A DNA stretch of 64,000 nt from Pezicula radicicola (GCA_003008705.1 PDUO01000021.1:498766-562765); one strand, 5' to 3'; shown: positions 23,301 through 35,249, numbered from the stretch's first letter. Numbers and translations are program-made. Notes: generated from the sequence alone by a model not told the origin.

Positions 23301-25622
23301 GCTCTCATCACAAATTATAAACTCGGGGAGGAGATCTGAGATCATAGCCTCATCGATGTCTTCGGCTGGAACACAGATATTGAGGGAGATAGCAGTGAAA
23401 AAGTCCTTAGCAGCCAGTCGCCTTGTTGAACACAGCATCCATCTCAAAACATTGGTGACAATCAGTCGGTCCGTCTCGTATTCAGTTGATACCATTCTTT
23501 CGTACAACTCATCATAGAGATCAGAGAGTTCACGAGGCATGCTGGCAAGGGCCGTTCGGACATCTATTTCAAATCGGGCCCCTTGAAGACGTTGAAGCTG
23601 CAACTGGGCCCAACGAAACCTGCCAATTGTAAGCATGGGAAATCAGCAAAAGCCACTCTCTAGGTAACACCAACATTCCCTCGGCGCCTCGGGTTAGATC
23701 GGTTTTAATTAAGGATTTGAGATTATCCTTGGAGGTTCTTGATTTGATGCGAGCAAGTAAACGATTATTTGCAACTAGCTCGTCTGTTTTAGTATTAACG
23801 AAGGTGTAAATGTCACCCCGATTCCCGTCTGATGTCACCTGAATTCCGGGATGATCTTGTAAATTGTATTTAAGATCTTCGTCCTCGCGGCTCGAAATCA
23901 GGACTTTAACCAAGCTTGTAGAATCCTGGAGGACTGTTTCGAGAGCTTCGATCAGATCACCGCGTGTGTCCCTATCACACTCATCCAGCGCATCAATCAC
24001 AATTGTCGTCATGGGCCAATACCCGGTGAGCTCCGTAATGAGCCTACATAGTTCTTCTATATTAAGCCTCCTCACAGAACTTCCTGTTGCGATTGGCTCA
24101 TGAACTGCCCGCTCGTAGGCTGCCAACGTTGGATTGAGTAGAGAAGTTCCTCTACGTAAAATCGACAGTTGACGTGCAATACATGCAAGAGTCTGGGTTG
24201 CATTAGAACGCTCGGGTTCAGCAGTGTTGCGCGAACAATAGAAATATACAGGTGGGGGGCTTAGGTTTTCAGCAGAACCGATTTCTTTGATCGCGATGGA
24301 GCTAGCCATCAAATCAGCCATGAAAACTCAAGACACATGAGCTCTAACTCACACCAGACTGCTTTTACCTGTACCTTGCATTCCGTGAAGCCACAACAGC
24401 GAATTTGAACTGTCGGCCCTCCAGTGTTTAAAGGTCTGATGACTGAGTAGCCATTGGCCAGTACCTTCCAGGACTCTCCTATTAATTGACGCATGGTGTT
24501 CAATGTATGGTTGAGTAGAAAGCCAATCGAAAATCTTCTTGCGTTCCAGCTCTAAGTGGTGTGAGATAGAACTCTTCTCTCTAGTCTGAACTTACCATGA
24601 AGATGATCTTCAACGGAATCGAGTTGAGAGCTCATTCTGGATATTGGGCGGTCCATTTTGCCCAGTATGTCACTTAGGGCAGTATACTTTTCTTGAATAT
24701 CTGCGATTTGATAATTAGATTCACAATTTCCTTCGGACCAAGAGAAGCTTTTGGGACGTACCTAATGACAAGGTAGTCATTTGGTGGTGTATGCTATTTT
24801 GGACTATCGAGTCAGTCAGTCTCAGGCCAGCGTAGATATGTTCAAACTCACATTCCATCGCAACCAGCGCAGCGTAACGGTCGACTTCTGATTCTGCCAC
24901 ATTTATTTTCATAGAAAGCTCTTCGAAATCTCCTCTTGCGAGGAGTCCACTTTTTAGTATGCGGACTACAGAAGATTAGTGAGTTGTAATTTGGCCCCTA
25001 TAAGATGAAGTTATGTTCTACAAACCTCGTGTATCCTGTTCGAAGTATCTTTTTGCTCTAGCAAGATAAGTAACCATGGAGGCATACAATTCTATCAATG
25101 CTTGTCTAAGGTCTCCTGCTGCCATTGACGGGCGATCGAGGTAGAGCTTCTCGAAAATCCTGCATCGAGTGATCTTTCGTGCTATCTGTTCTGCTCCTTC
25201 AACGACGAAATCAAACTTTTTGATGTCATTGACTGCAATCTAATGGCAGTTAAGCATATGATCGATTTCTGAATTTGGGTGTCTGTGCTACAAACCTGTA
25301 GGAGAAAGCGTACTCCTGCCCACGGCAACGACGCATAACCAGGATCATATTGGACCAATTGATCGCCGACTTTTGCGAATATCTCTGCCCAGGCCACGAT
25401 TTTACTTAGCAAGTCTCTAATGACCACTTTTCGCCCTTCCTTTCCTGGGGTTACGAAGAACCACCTGTTGCTAATACATAGTCTCTGTGCTTCTGTCGTG
25501 GCTACCTTCAGACTTTCTAGTACGTCAATGTTGTCTTGGACAGAAAATTCGAGATTCTCCCGGTCTTCGTCATCGATTACGGCTTTGGCAAGCTCCCACA
25601 ACTTTTCGTCTTTGTCGATCAT
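20376..25622 (-). CDS. Large NACHT-ankyrin (NLR-like) protein
   Basis: Eight minus-strand exons: 25296-25622, 25026-25239, 24852-24965, 24762-24803, 24596-24700, 24353-24551, 23675-24301 and 20376-23619, giving 1623 residues with all phases closing. The helical N-terminal ~300 residues (LPWAGVRFLLQIAVND, FEKLYLDR, VTYLARAKRYFEQ) match the N-terminal domain usual in fungal NACHT-ankyrin proteins. Walker A is HGMQGTGKSSLV (about residues 322-333) and Walker B is IVIDALDEC (about 430-438); ISSRED follows as the sensor region. Residues from about 800 carry roughly 18-20 non-canonical repeats of about 33-38 residues, with units like ITEEVL..AA followed by VMKLLLNR. Only the last two or three are standard ankyrins (GRTPLCWAAFEGQLRALKRLL). 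Introns are 44-61 bp. Likely an intracellular recognition receptor; the ligand is unknown. Confidence 0.87.
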
Positions 25623-26420
25623 AATTGTTTACGTGCGGCTGAAATCCGCGATTCTAAGGTTTGTAGCTGTGTCCCCGGATTTGGCTTTGAAGAAAGGTGA
25701 GTCAAGAGTAGCGGAACAGGCTGAGGATAAAACAAGGCTCTTCAAGAGATGAACATGATGGCATTAGTGATAGTTAATTAGTTGTTCTTACACAACATTA
25801 TGGTTGTCACGACTAGTCGAGGTGCCAATTTCGTGGCAGTGCTCATAGTAGCCTAACCGATTTACTCCTATTCGTGGCAGAAATTAATGCCCGCAGGCGG
25901 TGTAACGAACATTACGCCCTGTAACTCTGTAAATGTTTTATTAGGAATATAAGTAGCAGATACTTGAAAATATATAATAATTTACTAATATAGTTATAGT
26001 ACTTTAAAATAATAATAAATTTACTCCTTTCCCTAAGAAGATTGACCTTGCTAATTCCTATTTCCATTAGTATTATAACAAGGAATCCTTTCATCTGTAG
26101 GCTCCATGAGTACCTTCTTGTATATTTATAGTTTAACTTCTTTTTAAGTTTTTGCAATCTATTTGCCCCTTAGAGCTTCTATTCGGAGGGACGCAAATCA
26201 GTTTCTATTGTTCCTGTACGTTGCTGTTATAAGTCTTAGATCGAGGTAATAGGGAAATCATATAGTTAGAAACCATGTTTTAACTGACTAAACCAACTAC
26301 TCAACACCTACCAACCTAATAACCATCGCATCCATTGAACTCTAGATTCCCATCCTAATAAAACAGAAGACTCTCCAGGAACACCCCCCACCTCAAAACA
26401 AACACAATACTATCGAATCA
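25623..26420. other. Upstream of NLR 2 and 3' flank of the phosphoesterase
   Basis: No gene. 25920-26160 is very AT-rich. The first ~100 bp upstream of 25622 should hold the promoter of the NLR. Confidence 0.4.
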
Positions 26421-27272
26421 TTAAACCACAAAAACCTTCTCTCCCTCAAACCCAACCTCCCGGTCCTTCCCAGGTCTCATATACCCCCTCTGATTAGTAA
26501 TAACCCTCTTCCCAGTCTCCGGATCCACAAGATCACAATTAAAATGCGTATGCCCATAAGCCCACAAATTCACCCCCCTAATAACCCAACAAATCTCCTT
26601 CTCCAAATCAGTACAAAAGCCGGATTGTACCAAAGTTCCAGCATGCTTAGGATCATTTGCTTGAAGTGAGAACGTAGGACTATGATGTGTAAAAATGATA
26701 ATTTTGCGATCTGGTGAATAAGCAGTAAGAGTCATGACTTGATCATTTAACCATTTGAGATCTCGTTTATGATATTTGTTATGTTTTTCTACTGTCCAAC
26801 TTCCTTTTTAAATCTCGTAGAAGTCACTTATTCTTTGTTCTATTTCTTCGGCGTGCTCGGATGGGATGTTGGAGAATAATGTGCAGCCTAGGACTGTGAC
26901 GTTTGAAGATGGGAAATCGTATCTCGTTCGATTCAAGAATACGAATTGTCCGATCTTTTGATTTCCTTCTGAATTTGACGTGGGACTGTGTCTCTTGATT
27001 CCCATCTCTTTTTCGAAGATTTCAACTTGTTGAATGGTTGTTTCCCAGTCGCTACCATATGCTTCGTGATTGCCGAGCACTAGGAAGACGATTTGGAATT
27101 TGGAAAGTTGACGTTCGATGAAGGGGAAGAATAGCTTGTCCTTGACTCTGCCAATATCTCCTAGTAATGCGAGATAGGATGCTGTTGGTATTATGTCATA
27201 TTTGTTATATTTGTTGAAGCCCATTTCGAGATGGAGATCCGACTGGATTTGGAACTTGACTTGCTCGGCCAT
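26421..27272 (-). pseudogene. Calcineurin-like metallophosphoesterase with in-frame stop
   Basis: One 284-codon frame starts at MAEQVKFQIQSDLHLE (27272) and carries every metal-binding motif of the family: SDLHLE, GDIG, GNHEAYG, THHSP and YGHTH. It ends GFEGEKVFVV. The frame is cut once by TAA at 26808-26810, between RISDFYEI and WTVEKHNKYHKRDLKWLND, which are clearly neighbouring parts of one protein. No GT donor lies near the stop, so an intron cannot easily remove it. A second in-frame ATG at 27467 would add a 65-residue basic leader, but I prefer 27272. Either a recent pseudogene or a sequencing error. In the intact family these are cytosolic phosphoesterases of unknown substrate. Confidence 0.75.
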
Positions 27273-27882
27273 GGCCTTTGTTTCAAGCAAACGTGGGTTC
27301 TGACCAATATTGAAGGGTGTATGGGACTGAATCGATGAGCTTGTTGTTTGGTGTGAACGTGAAATGATATTTCGGGTGTGAGAATTAGATGTGTGGATAG
27401 TCGCCTTGCGAGGTAAGTGATGTCGAGCGTACAGCGTTCGTAAAGTAGGAAATCGAACGTAAGACATTGCGATGTGCGTGAATACTTAGAGTATGATTCA
27501 AAAAAAATTCCCAATGAAAATGAGTCAAAGTCTTTGGTCTAATGATTGCAAGTCGGTTTTTGTAGCTTGTACTAGTATCGCACTACCGTACTAAGCAAAG
27601 GCCTAGCATTGTACTACAAAAACCGTGTATATCAAAGCCTCAATAAGTCATGCCGAGACTATGCAGCTCAAGTACCAAGAGAGTATAAGTAACTGGTTTA
27701 AACCGGAGCGTGCGTGCAGTATTAAGTTCATCACTTACATACAAGATAGCGACAAAACTTTGCAAGCAATAGCATGAATTGCCCCAATTCTACTGTGAAA
27801 GAGAAGTAGATATGGTCTACGAAGGGATGTTTACTGCTATACGTCCTTGACTTTGCTATGCTTTGTATTGAGATATAGTTAC
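27273..27882. other. Intergenic region
   Basis: Upstream region of the phosphoesterase and 3' flank of the ANCHR-like gene. No separate gene is supported; the frame 27273-27467 is an in-frame extension of the phosphoesterase. Confidence 0.4.
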
Positions 27883-29016
27883 CTATTTCGGCTTGACAAA
27901 CTTCACCCACTTATGTCCCTTCTCCTCAAAACCTACGTCAGGGCCCATATGTCCTTCTTTCCAGCACATAGCACAATAAAGATCTCCGTCGCAGCCTAAA
28001 CACTTGACTGTAGCATCATCCTGACAGATGATGCACCACCCGTCAATCTCGGCATCTGTATACTTCCTCATAACACCTTTGACTGGTTTATCAGAAGGTT
28101 TGAAGGTGGGTGCTGATGGCAGACCTAACGAGTTGGTGGAGAGACCCGAGAGTGCTGCCATGCGAGCTGCAATGTCGGATTCGAAGTCGAGGGATTTTCT
28201 GCTGGGTTCTGTGGTCGCTGGAGGTGAGGGAAGGTTGGAAGGTGCTGAAGGGAGTGAAAGTTCTGATTCATCTTTCAAACCGTCATCCTCTGCCATCTCT
28301 TCTTGAGCTTGAGGTTCATTCTGACGCTCCAGGTTTACCTCATCAAGCATTCTCGCCACGATGTCCTGTGCTTCACGTGCTTCATCCTCAAGTCTCTGAC
28401 CTTTATCCTTTGACCCATCAGAGGTAACATCCTCGTCATCATCTAGGGCAAACGAAGACATATCAAGATCCCTTGCTAAAGGATCGCCTTGCGCCTTTGG
28501 CTCTTGGCCTTTCTTAGCCTTGGGCCGACTGTCTGGCTGATCATGAGGCAAAGCCTCCTTCGCCTCCTTAAGGAGCTTCTGAATATCATCGTCTTCGTCC
28601 TGTTGTTCCGGCTGCCATTGGTATTCAGGGCCTAGTTCAGCGAGTAACTCGTCCAGTGTTGTGTCATCGCTACTCAAAGATGTGAAAATAGGGTCAGCTT
28701 CCTCGGTCACGACTTCTGCAGGTATGGGTGATTGTATTGGCCTTAGTTTTGGCGATCCGGAGGCGGGTACTGGAGAAGGAGAAGCAGATGCATTTCGGAG
28801 ACTGCGCAGGCGTGCCGATAGGTCTGTCTCCGGGGTACTTTGCTTAGGAGCTGCGTTAAAAGGACTCTTCTGTCTGATGCTGGTCAGAACTGTGCATGTG
28901 ATGCACTGGATTCGGGGTGGAGTATATTACTTTGAAGGATCAAGTTGCACAGTCGATTTCTTTAATGCATTGAGTCGATCAAGAAGAGTCTGGTCATAAC
29001 TTGGTGGATCACTCAT
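27883..29016 (-). CDS. ANCHR/ZFYVE19-like zinc-finger protein
   Basis: Exons 28931-29016 and 27883-28873 give 358 residues. The 57-bp intron has a GTAATA donor and ATCAG acceptor. The N-terminus MSDPPSYDQTLLDRLNALKK resembles the MIM-type helix at the start of ANCHR. The middle is acidic and low complexity, with a helix EDEAREAQDIVARMLDEV. The C-terminal 50 residues form a Cys/His cluster, WCIICQDDATVKCLGCDGD then LYCAMCWKEGH, like the atypical B-box/FYVE-type finger of ZFYVE19. In animals ANCHR holds back abscission through VPS4; whether the fungal protein does so is unknown. A short first exon and a long second one leave little doubt about the frame. Confidence 0.75.
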
Positions 29017-29187
29017 GTTGAAGGAAGGCAGGAAGGTGGTTGTTGGAATTAAGGTAGAACCTGTGGCGTCGATCATCCATTTATGCTTAATGACGGTGGG
29101 TAGCCTCGTGCCAAGTAAATATTCAGCCTTGTGCCCTCTTCAGCCTCTCTTTTCAGCCTGACACTACCAAGTTACTGAATCGTTAAA

Positions 29188-29317
29188 TACCGTACGAATT
29201 GGTTTATAAGAGATTATTTCTATTAGGGCAACTAAGTTACCTAAGTCAACTCAGTTACCTAGATTAAGTGAGAGACATTCATTTAAAATAATCTCTTATA
29301 AACCAATTCGTACGGTA
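29188..29317. mobile_element. MITE family A, copy 1
   Basis: 130 bp bounded by 32-bp perfect terminal inverted repeats (29188-29219 and 29286-29317) that begin TACCGTACGAATTGG, with TA at each outer edge consistent with a TA target duplication. The centre holds a repeated AAGTTACCTAAGT/CTCAGTTACCTAG motif and no reading frame. A longer, older relative lies at 57085-57256. Confidence 0.8.
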
Positions 29318-29592
29318 TTCTGAACACAATTTCAATAAGTAGGTGGTTTTATTTTATAAGCCCCATACCCTCAGCCAAACCCCAAGATAAACATAAGCCA
29401 ACTAATCCTCGTCCTTAACCGTTACAAAGCCCGCGCTACTTTAGCCCATCCACCCAATCACCGCCAGTACTTTATACACGCTTTTTCTTGTCGCTGAGCA
29501 GCAGGTTTCTTCCCTCGTGAACCACCAAACGGATCTATCATTTTATCATTTTCGGAGTAGGAGTATGGTCCTTCACGGGTGCGTGACAGCCG
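29318..29592. other. Intergenic spacer
   Basis: Between the MITE and the kelch remnant. Nothing recognisable. Confidence 0.4.
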
Positions 29593-30033
29593 TCAACGCC
29601 AAAGCCATATTACCACAAGCACGATAATGAAGAGACTGAGAACAACGCCATGAACTGGCGCTAGGTATTTCCATTTACCAGAGCTGTCGAGCTTGCTGTT
29701 TGCAATAGACCTGTGACGTAGGGGTAATAGGCTGTGATCTTTGACGTTTCATAGGCCTCGCTGAAGAGGCTTGAGAAACTGGAGTTCGCTGTATGTTCCA
29801 TCGTTTAGACCTGGCACCCACCACAGTGCTCCGCCGTCAATGTAGAGCCTGTCGCGGACAACAGCAGCTGCTGTCTGTTAGCAGGTTTGTCTGAGCTCTT
29901 GGTTGCCCCGCGGATTCTGCCATTGACACATGGTCGAATTGGGTTGATTTGAATAGGGCCATCCTGACTGTTGTCCGACAACAACGTATGCAAACAGAGT
30001 AGCGAGCAGAAATAAACATCGCAGAAAAGCCAT
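29593..30033 (-). pseudogene. Kelch-repeat membrane protein, internally deleted remnant
   Basis: A single frame of 147 codons on the minus strand with two stops (TAA 29878-29880, TGA 29749-29751). It opens with a signal peptide (MAFLRCLFLLATLFAYVVVG), then QQSGWPYSNQP..CQWQNPR. After a stop it resumes with AAVVRDRLYIDGGALWWVPG and LNDGTY, the first kelch motif of fungal kelch proteins. It then jumps to a C-terminal membrane span, HGVVLSLFIIVLVVIWLWR. The body of the propeller is missing. The segment between WQNPR and AAVVRD looks like a shortened intron: CTAACAG is present, the donor is lost. I infer a decayed gene with a large internal deletion. Confidence 0.65.
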
Positions 30034-31891
30034 GTGGCGACTTGGCAAGCCTCTTCTGAAGCGTGGAATGCAGCTTTGCATCGAAGTGGGTGGCAGCCTT
30101 GCTATAAATACAAGCAGCTTCGAATTTCGAAAAGGACAGGGCTCAAAATGGAGATGTGGGGGCTGTAAATCTATTTGGAATAAAAGATACCTCGCCGCCT
30201 ACAATCACCAATTGAAGCGAGGCATAGCATGTCACCACAGGAATGAGCCACTAGGGCAGACAGAAACTTCAAGAGGTGTATCGATCTTGCTGAAACGGTG
30301 TATAATTATACAAGATGTTGTGCTGATGAAATGCCTGCACTTGCATACGGTATACACTGAACACAAAGGAATGGCACCCCAAAGATAACGCTCTTGACAA
30401 TCGATCGACAGCATATCCATCCAACAGCACTCATACACCCATACACTCATACACTCGTTTGGGGGTTTGATTTTCTTACCCGGGTGGCCACTACCCCATA
30501 CAAAAGGGTCTCAAATTTCTCTGCACAGGTGACAGCCTTGTATTTTGAAGGCCTTGACTTCAGGCTTAAATGACACGGTTGGAGGATTTTTAGACATTTG
30601 ACCATTCAAGTCACTCGTTTTACAAGAATAAGGATTGATAAAATTCTTAGTGTTTCGTTTTAGACGCCTCCTCGTTTAATAACTTAATAGTAAAAGAGAG
30701 AGTAGAGTAGTTACTAGATATATACTCTAATACTATCTTCGGCGCAAAATTTATCGTAAACCTTAGTTTGCGAGGTGAATTCCTACTGCGATAAAACTGT
30801 TAGCTGTTGCCTTCTCCGATGAGATGAAAATGGAAGCAAAAGCAATATTATTTGAAAGGTGCTCAGAGTCTAATTAATATAATAAATCAACATAGATGAT
30901 TAAGACAGGGATAACTGTTTGACTTTTCTTTCATCACAGCACAATATTATAATACGCAGGCTGTTAACAAACTAGTACACATACCATGTAGCTGTGCTAT
31001 TGAGAAGATGCAGCTCTCATTGACGTAGGAGTCTGGACGAATAGCGGTTGGTGAGCTTCCATTTATGTGGCGTAAAAGGTTGTTAAACCTGGATCTAAGT
31101 CAGCATCTGAGCCAGAACGATATGTGATGCAATCTGAGATGTATGAAGTCTGTTCAGAGAGAAGATTATTGTTTTCATCAAGACCGCACGTGAAATCAGA
31201 GGCACAACAAAGCATAGGCTATGAGGGCCAAAGTTTTCCGCTTGGGTAAGACTAAGGATGACGATACATAAGATTTTCATCAGGAGACCTCTATCGTGAA
31301 GAAAGTGAAAGCTGTATATTTGGGGGTGCATACCTTCAGTACAAAGGCCCAGACCTCATTGTGAGAGTGGAACATAAGAATGTGACGTGGACAGTTCTTG
31401 CCGTATATTCTGGCTTCCAATCTGACACTCCCTTTCTTTGGAGGACGCTGTGCTGGACCATACCTAAGCCCAGAGTGGAAGGACTTTGATGGCTGGCCGG
31501 ACGTGCTCAAAGGTCTGTTAACATGTCGAGATGCAGCTGCAGTGCTTGTTGGCGTAGGTATCATAGATAGTCAAATCTTCGAGGGATCATTTGATATGCT
31601 CGTCGAGACACGTTCCACTTGACTGTAATTATATACGAAGTCAACAAATACAGCGCAAGAAGGCTTTGAGATGGGCCACCAGCGATCTGTCGGACAAAAT
31701 CTGACATAGTTGCTAGTCGTGGTCTTCAATCTATTGCTTGAGATTAGTTTGATTTTCTCCATATATCTCAATAAGTACACAGTGGGCTGGACTGGAATGG
31801 GATTCTTCAATGAGGGGACGCTTACCTAGAGCTGTTTTAATACCATCATCCTGATCAGAACTTTTCGAATTGTCGCAAGAACCTGAGAGCC
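30034..31891. other. Gene-free stretch
   Basis: About 1.9 kb. Two overlapping frames on opposite strands near 31280-31620 have no motif. AT-rich at 30640-30960. No gene supported. Confidence 0.4.
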
Positions 31892-32542
31892 TCAGTCATC
31901 GTATGAAATACGTCTCCTTTGGGGTGCAGATGATGGAGCCTGGGCTGGGGCATCCTCGTCGTAATTCAACCCATTAAGCCCCGTATCAACTTTGTCCCAA
32001 GTTCTCTTCCTGAGATCTGGCTTGATGTTCTGTTTGTACCAGCTTTTTCCTTGGCCCACCTTTGCCTTCTTCTTGTTGCGTTTTCCTTCCTTCTTCGATG
32101 GCGCAGCGCTGGCTTTCTGAACCACAGGACTGTCGGCCTCGTCTGTAAGCTCTCCGTCTTCAAAATCACCCTTTTCAGCATCTGGAGATGGTTTCTCTTC
32201 AGATGAATCTCGACTGCTATCCTTTGCCTCTTCTGCATGGCGTCTCTCTCGCAGAAGTGTCTGGATTTCAGAGTGTCTGAACATAGCAATTTGCTCATCG
32301 GTCAGGGTGCGTTTGACACCATCGTCATAGTAGCCTAATCCATCATCTTCATCTTCAGCTTCTTCTTCGTAGTATTCGTCGACAGGGCCTAAAAACTGCT
32401 CGGAAAAGTGGTTAACAGAGGCCGGTGAGAAATGCGCGGCGTGAAATGCAGCGAAATCACTCTACAAAATTTATCAGTAAGGTGACCGAACGCGTGAGAA
32501 GTTGAATATGGAACTTACATGCGATATTTCAGGTACAGCCAT
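31892..32542 (-). CDS. DUF3807-like nuclear-type basic/acidic protein
   Basis: Exons 32519-32542 (eight codons, MAVPEISH) and 31892-32461 give 197 residues, with a 57-bp intron of GTAAGT and TTGTAG ends. It reads SDFAAFHAAHFSPASVNHF, then an acidic run, then DGVKRTLTDEQIAMFRHSEI, and a C-terminal KKEGKRNKKKAKV..GKSWYKQNIKPDLRKRTW segment. This order matches the fungal DUF3807 family as I remember it. The family has no established function; the lysine-rich patch suggests nucleic-acid association (inference). Codon use and frame look normal. Confidence 0.72.
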
Positions 32543-33886
32543 TACTGCGGCTGGCGTAGTGCTATCGTCCGTGTTGATATATCTGTTTTGTCACATCGTT
32601 GTGGAGTGTGGAAAGGAACGCGTTTGGAGCTTGGAGCTTGAGCTGGAGAAATTCGCTACGGCGACCCATAGGCACACTAGCGCAAACATGAAATAGAGAT
32701 GGCCCTTTGTCCCTTTTCTCTTTTTCATCTTTGGCACAATAAATCTACCTATCTCATCTCATGTTCTAATTTATACTCGACCAAATGAAACATAATTAGT
32801 TCTAGGATTCGCTACAACCTTCTCAATCCTCCCTACTTATCCAAGCTAGCCTCTTCATGGATACAACCGAGACAAAGTTTCAATAACACAGCCAACAGAA
32901 AACCTAAGCAATAGGGGAATTTGGTGGACCGGTTTCAAAGTGAGCGGTCAATAGTAGTGCTTAGGGCAGTCCAGAAGATAAGTTTAGGTCAAGTGACCAG
33001 ATTCTGGCTTGCAGAGTACCTAGTTAGGGTTGCACCTTCCAAAAGCAATCTTTGTTTCCTCGAACTGCGAGTGCCCTGGAACAAAACAAAAGTCACCTTG
33101 GATCAATAATGATACCATGATATACAGCAGACCTTATCGAAAGAGTGCTTGGTGACCCCTTTTGTATAGGCGCTCGTAAACATTCACATGCCGTGTGAGG
33201 GTCGGAGGTAGGCGCTTCCATAACTTAATATTAGGTACATCCACCTTCTCTAACATTAAGAATTACTGATGTGCACAGGGGTATACTCTACCTTAATGTC
33301 ATAAGATATGAATAGTATTAATACCCTTGAGGAGATACTGTAGGCTCATTAAGAACATACCAACAATTAAATTACGGTCTCTAAAGCACTCAATTAGTCT
33401 CTCGTTTCTTTAGTAGCTGGCTTCAACCAACAAAAAACTTTTCCAGGGTGGGGAACTATATTAATTAATAACTGCACGCAGAAGTAGAGCTGGAAAGCCA
33501 GGAATGACAATGATATTCCAATAACTTAAGCTTGCACAGTTCTAGCACTGAAACAATCGATCAAGACGTAGGGATAGTTGAAATACAGAAGCAGAAATTG
33601 TGCAAAGCATATTTTATATTACGGCCCTCGCTTTACTCGAGAAATCTTTGGCTTACCATTCTTAACCATTTAGAATCCCGCAATTCGAGTTACTGAAGGT
33701 CTCGCTAATAAGCGACCTTCAGGGCTTTCTCTTGCGAAACTGCCTAAGTACGATCTACTATAACCGCGACTGACCTACTCTCAACCAACTCCGATTCCAA
33801 AGTGCGCGCCTCTCCAACAATCCTCCCCCATCCACACAACCCGCCCCAAACCATCGTACATCGCACCTTCCCAAACATCAACCAAA
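32543..33886. other. Intergenic region
   Basis: About 1.3 kb. No motif-bearing frame. The last 150 bp is a C/A-rich leader in front of the gene at 33887. Confidence 0.4.
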
Positions 33887-34634
33887 ATGACTTCGCAAAA
33901 CCCTAACTGGAGCCACACCTACGAAACCACCTATTCTCCAAGATCATACTCATCCTCATCACCCACAACTACCACCAAACAAAGCACCCCCCTACCAAAC
34001 CAACGCCCAGACTTCATGTCACCCGCTCCCCCAACACCCGTAACCTTCCAACCTAGCACCTACAACCACAACCACTACACTGCCCCACAATACACCAAAC
34101 CAAGCAATAGCTTCAACCGCGAAAGAGCCCTCGGTATCTCCGAACCCGGAAGTCCCTACCTAAACCGCGCCATCGAACTCCTCTGCGCGAAAATGAATCT
34201 CGGACTCGATGGTGGTCTTGAATCCATGAAGAAACTATTACATCCTTCTATTATACAAACCGTGTTTGAGACGGATGGATCTGTTGAGGTTGTTGATGGA
34301 GGACCGGATGAGGTTTTGAAGTGGTGGAAGAACGCTAAGAGGGATAAGACCTTGGATTATGAGGTTTGTTTGTCTCGTTTCTGATTTGGCTTATTTCAGT
34401 CTGGTTGTTATGGGGATGAGAACTAATGTTTATTAGTTTCTTTACAGTATTGCGCAGTATCAAGTCGTTTGGCTGTTCTGTAAGACGTTTGTGTTGGATG
34501 GCGAGATTGAGAGGGATACTGATGGCGAGTCGCATACTGAGGTGGGGGATCCTGAGATTTGGACGGATTTCTGCTTTCAGTTCACCGAGGACCTTAAGGT
34601 TGTTGATATTAAGATGTATGTTAAGCAACCATAA
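33887..34634 (+). CDS. Unrecognised fungal protein, possible SnoaL/NTF2-like fold
   Basis: Exons 33887-34363 and 34437-34634 give about 224 residues. The intron has a GTTTGT donor, branch GAACTAATG and acceptor TTATTAG, and it keeps phase. The N-terminal ~80 residues are Ser/Thr/Pro/Asn-rich and probably disordered. The rest is an alpha/beta domain: NRAIELLCAKMNLGLDGGLE, EVLKWWKNAKRDKTLDYEF, YSIAQYQVVWLFCKTFVLDG, EIWTDFCFQFTEDLKVVDIK. A predicted helix followed by strands suggests an NTF2-like cone fold, but this is a guess. The 3' end is uncertain: a GTATGT at 34614 could start another intron, since a plausible coding stretch (SSQVMTFQIEPATLDNG) follows at 34700-34800. Confidence 0.6.
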
Positions 34635-35249
34635 CGGGTCTAAGATATGGGTATTTTAACTTGTTGACGTCTTTGGAGGCTGGATTGATTTCGGGATGGA
34701 GTTCTCAGGTTATGACATTCCAGATAGAGCCGGCCACTCTTGACAATGGAAAGCCCTCTTTGATCTCTAGTGTTGAACAAATGATGCCGGTGGAACTTTA
34801 AAAGAACTCACAAAAGTTTTCTAACTTCATGTTAAGATAGCTTCATATACTTGGCGTCTTCTGTGAAGTGGTTGTATTGTCTGTCGCTTATAAGCGACTA
34901 CTCACGCTGTCTACCTCCTACGAAATGAACAATCCATAAGAGAACCTGATTGTTGCGTATGAATTTCGAGGGTTTATTCCAGAGAATATTCAAGTCAATG
35001 AGAAACCATCCGAGGTCTCAGGTCTCCGATGTCTTGTGCTCAACTATGATTCAAGCATGATGTAGGTTTTTTTTCTGGGTTCCAGAAGACTGCGAGGTTA
35101 TACCCATAAATTTGAACCAAAAGATCAAAGTTTGGCCTCGTGCGAAGACTAAAGGATGAAAGCTGCGGTGTGAAGTTTGGCTATGGAGGTAGGTTGTTTG
35201 CTTGCTTCCAGTACATGTGGAAATATAGTTATATAATACTAAAGCTAAT
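34635..35249. other. Region between the unrecognised gene and the 5S gene
   Basis: May include extra 3' exons of the preceding gene up to about 34800. Beyond that nothing is recognisable. Confidence 0.35.

Noticed and set aside
24302..24352. Frameshift or stop right after Walker A in NLR 2
   Set aside because: A 51-bp intron (donor GTGAGT, acceptor GCTAG) removes the stop and gives GKSSLVSIAIKEIG, so the gene is intact.
31280..31622. Overlapping 94- and 74-codon frames on opposite strands
   Set aside because: Neither has a motif or convincing splice partner, and mutual overlap makes both doubtful.
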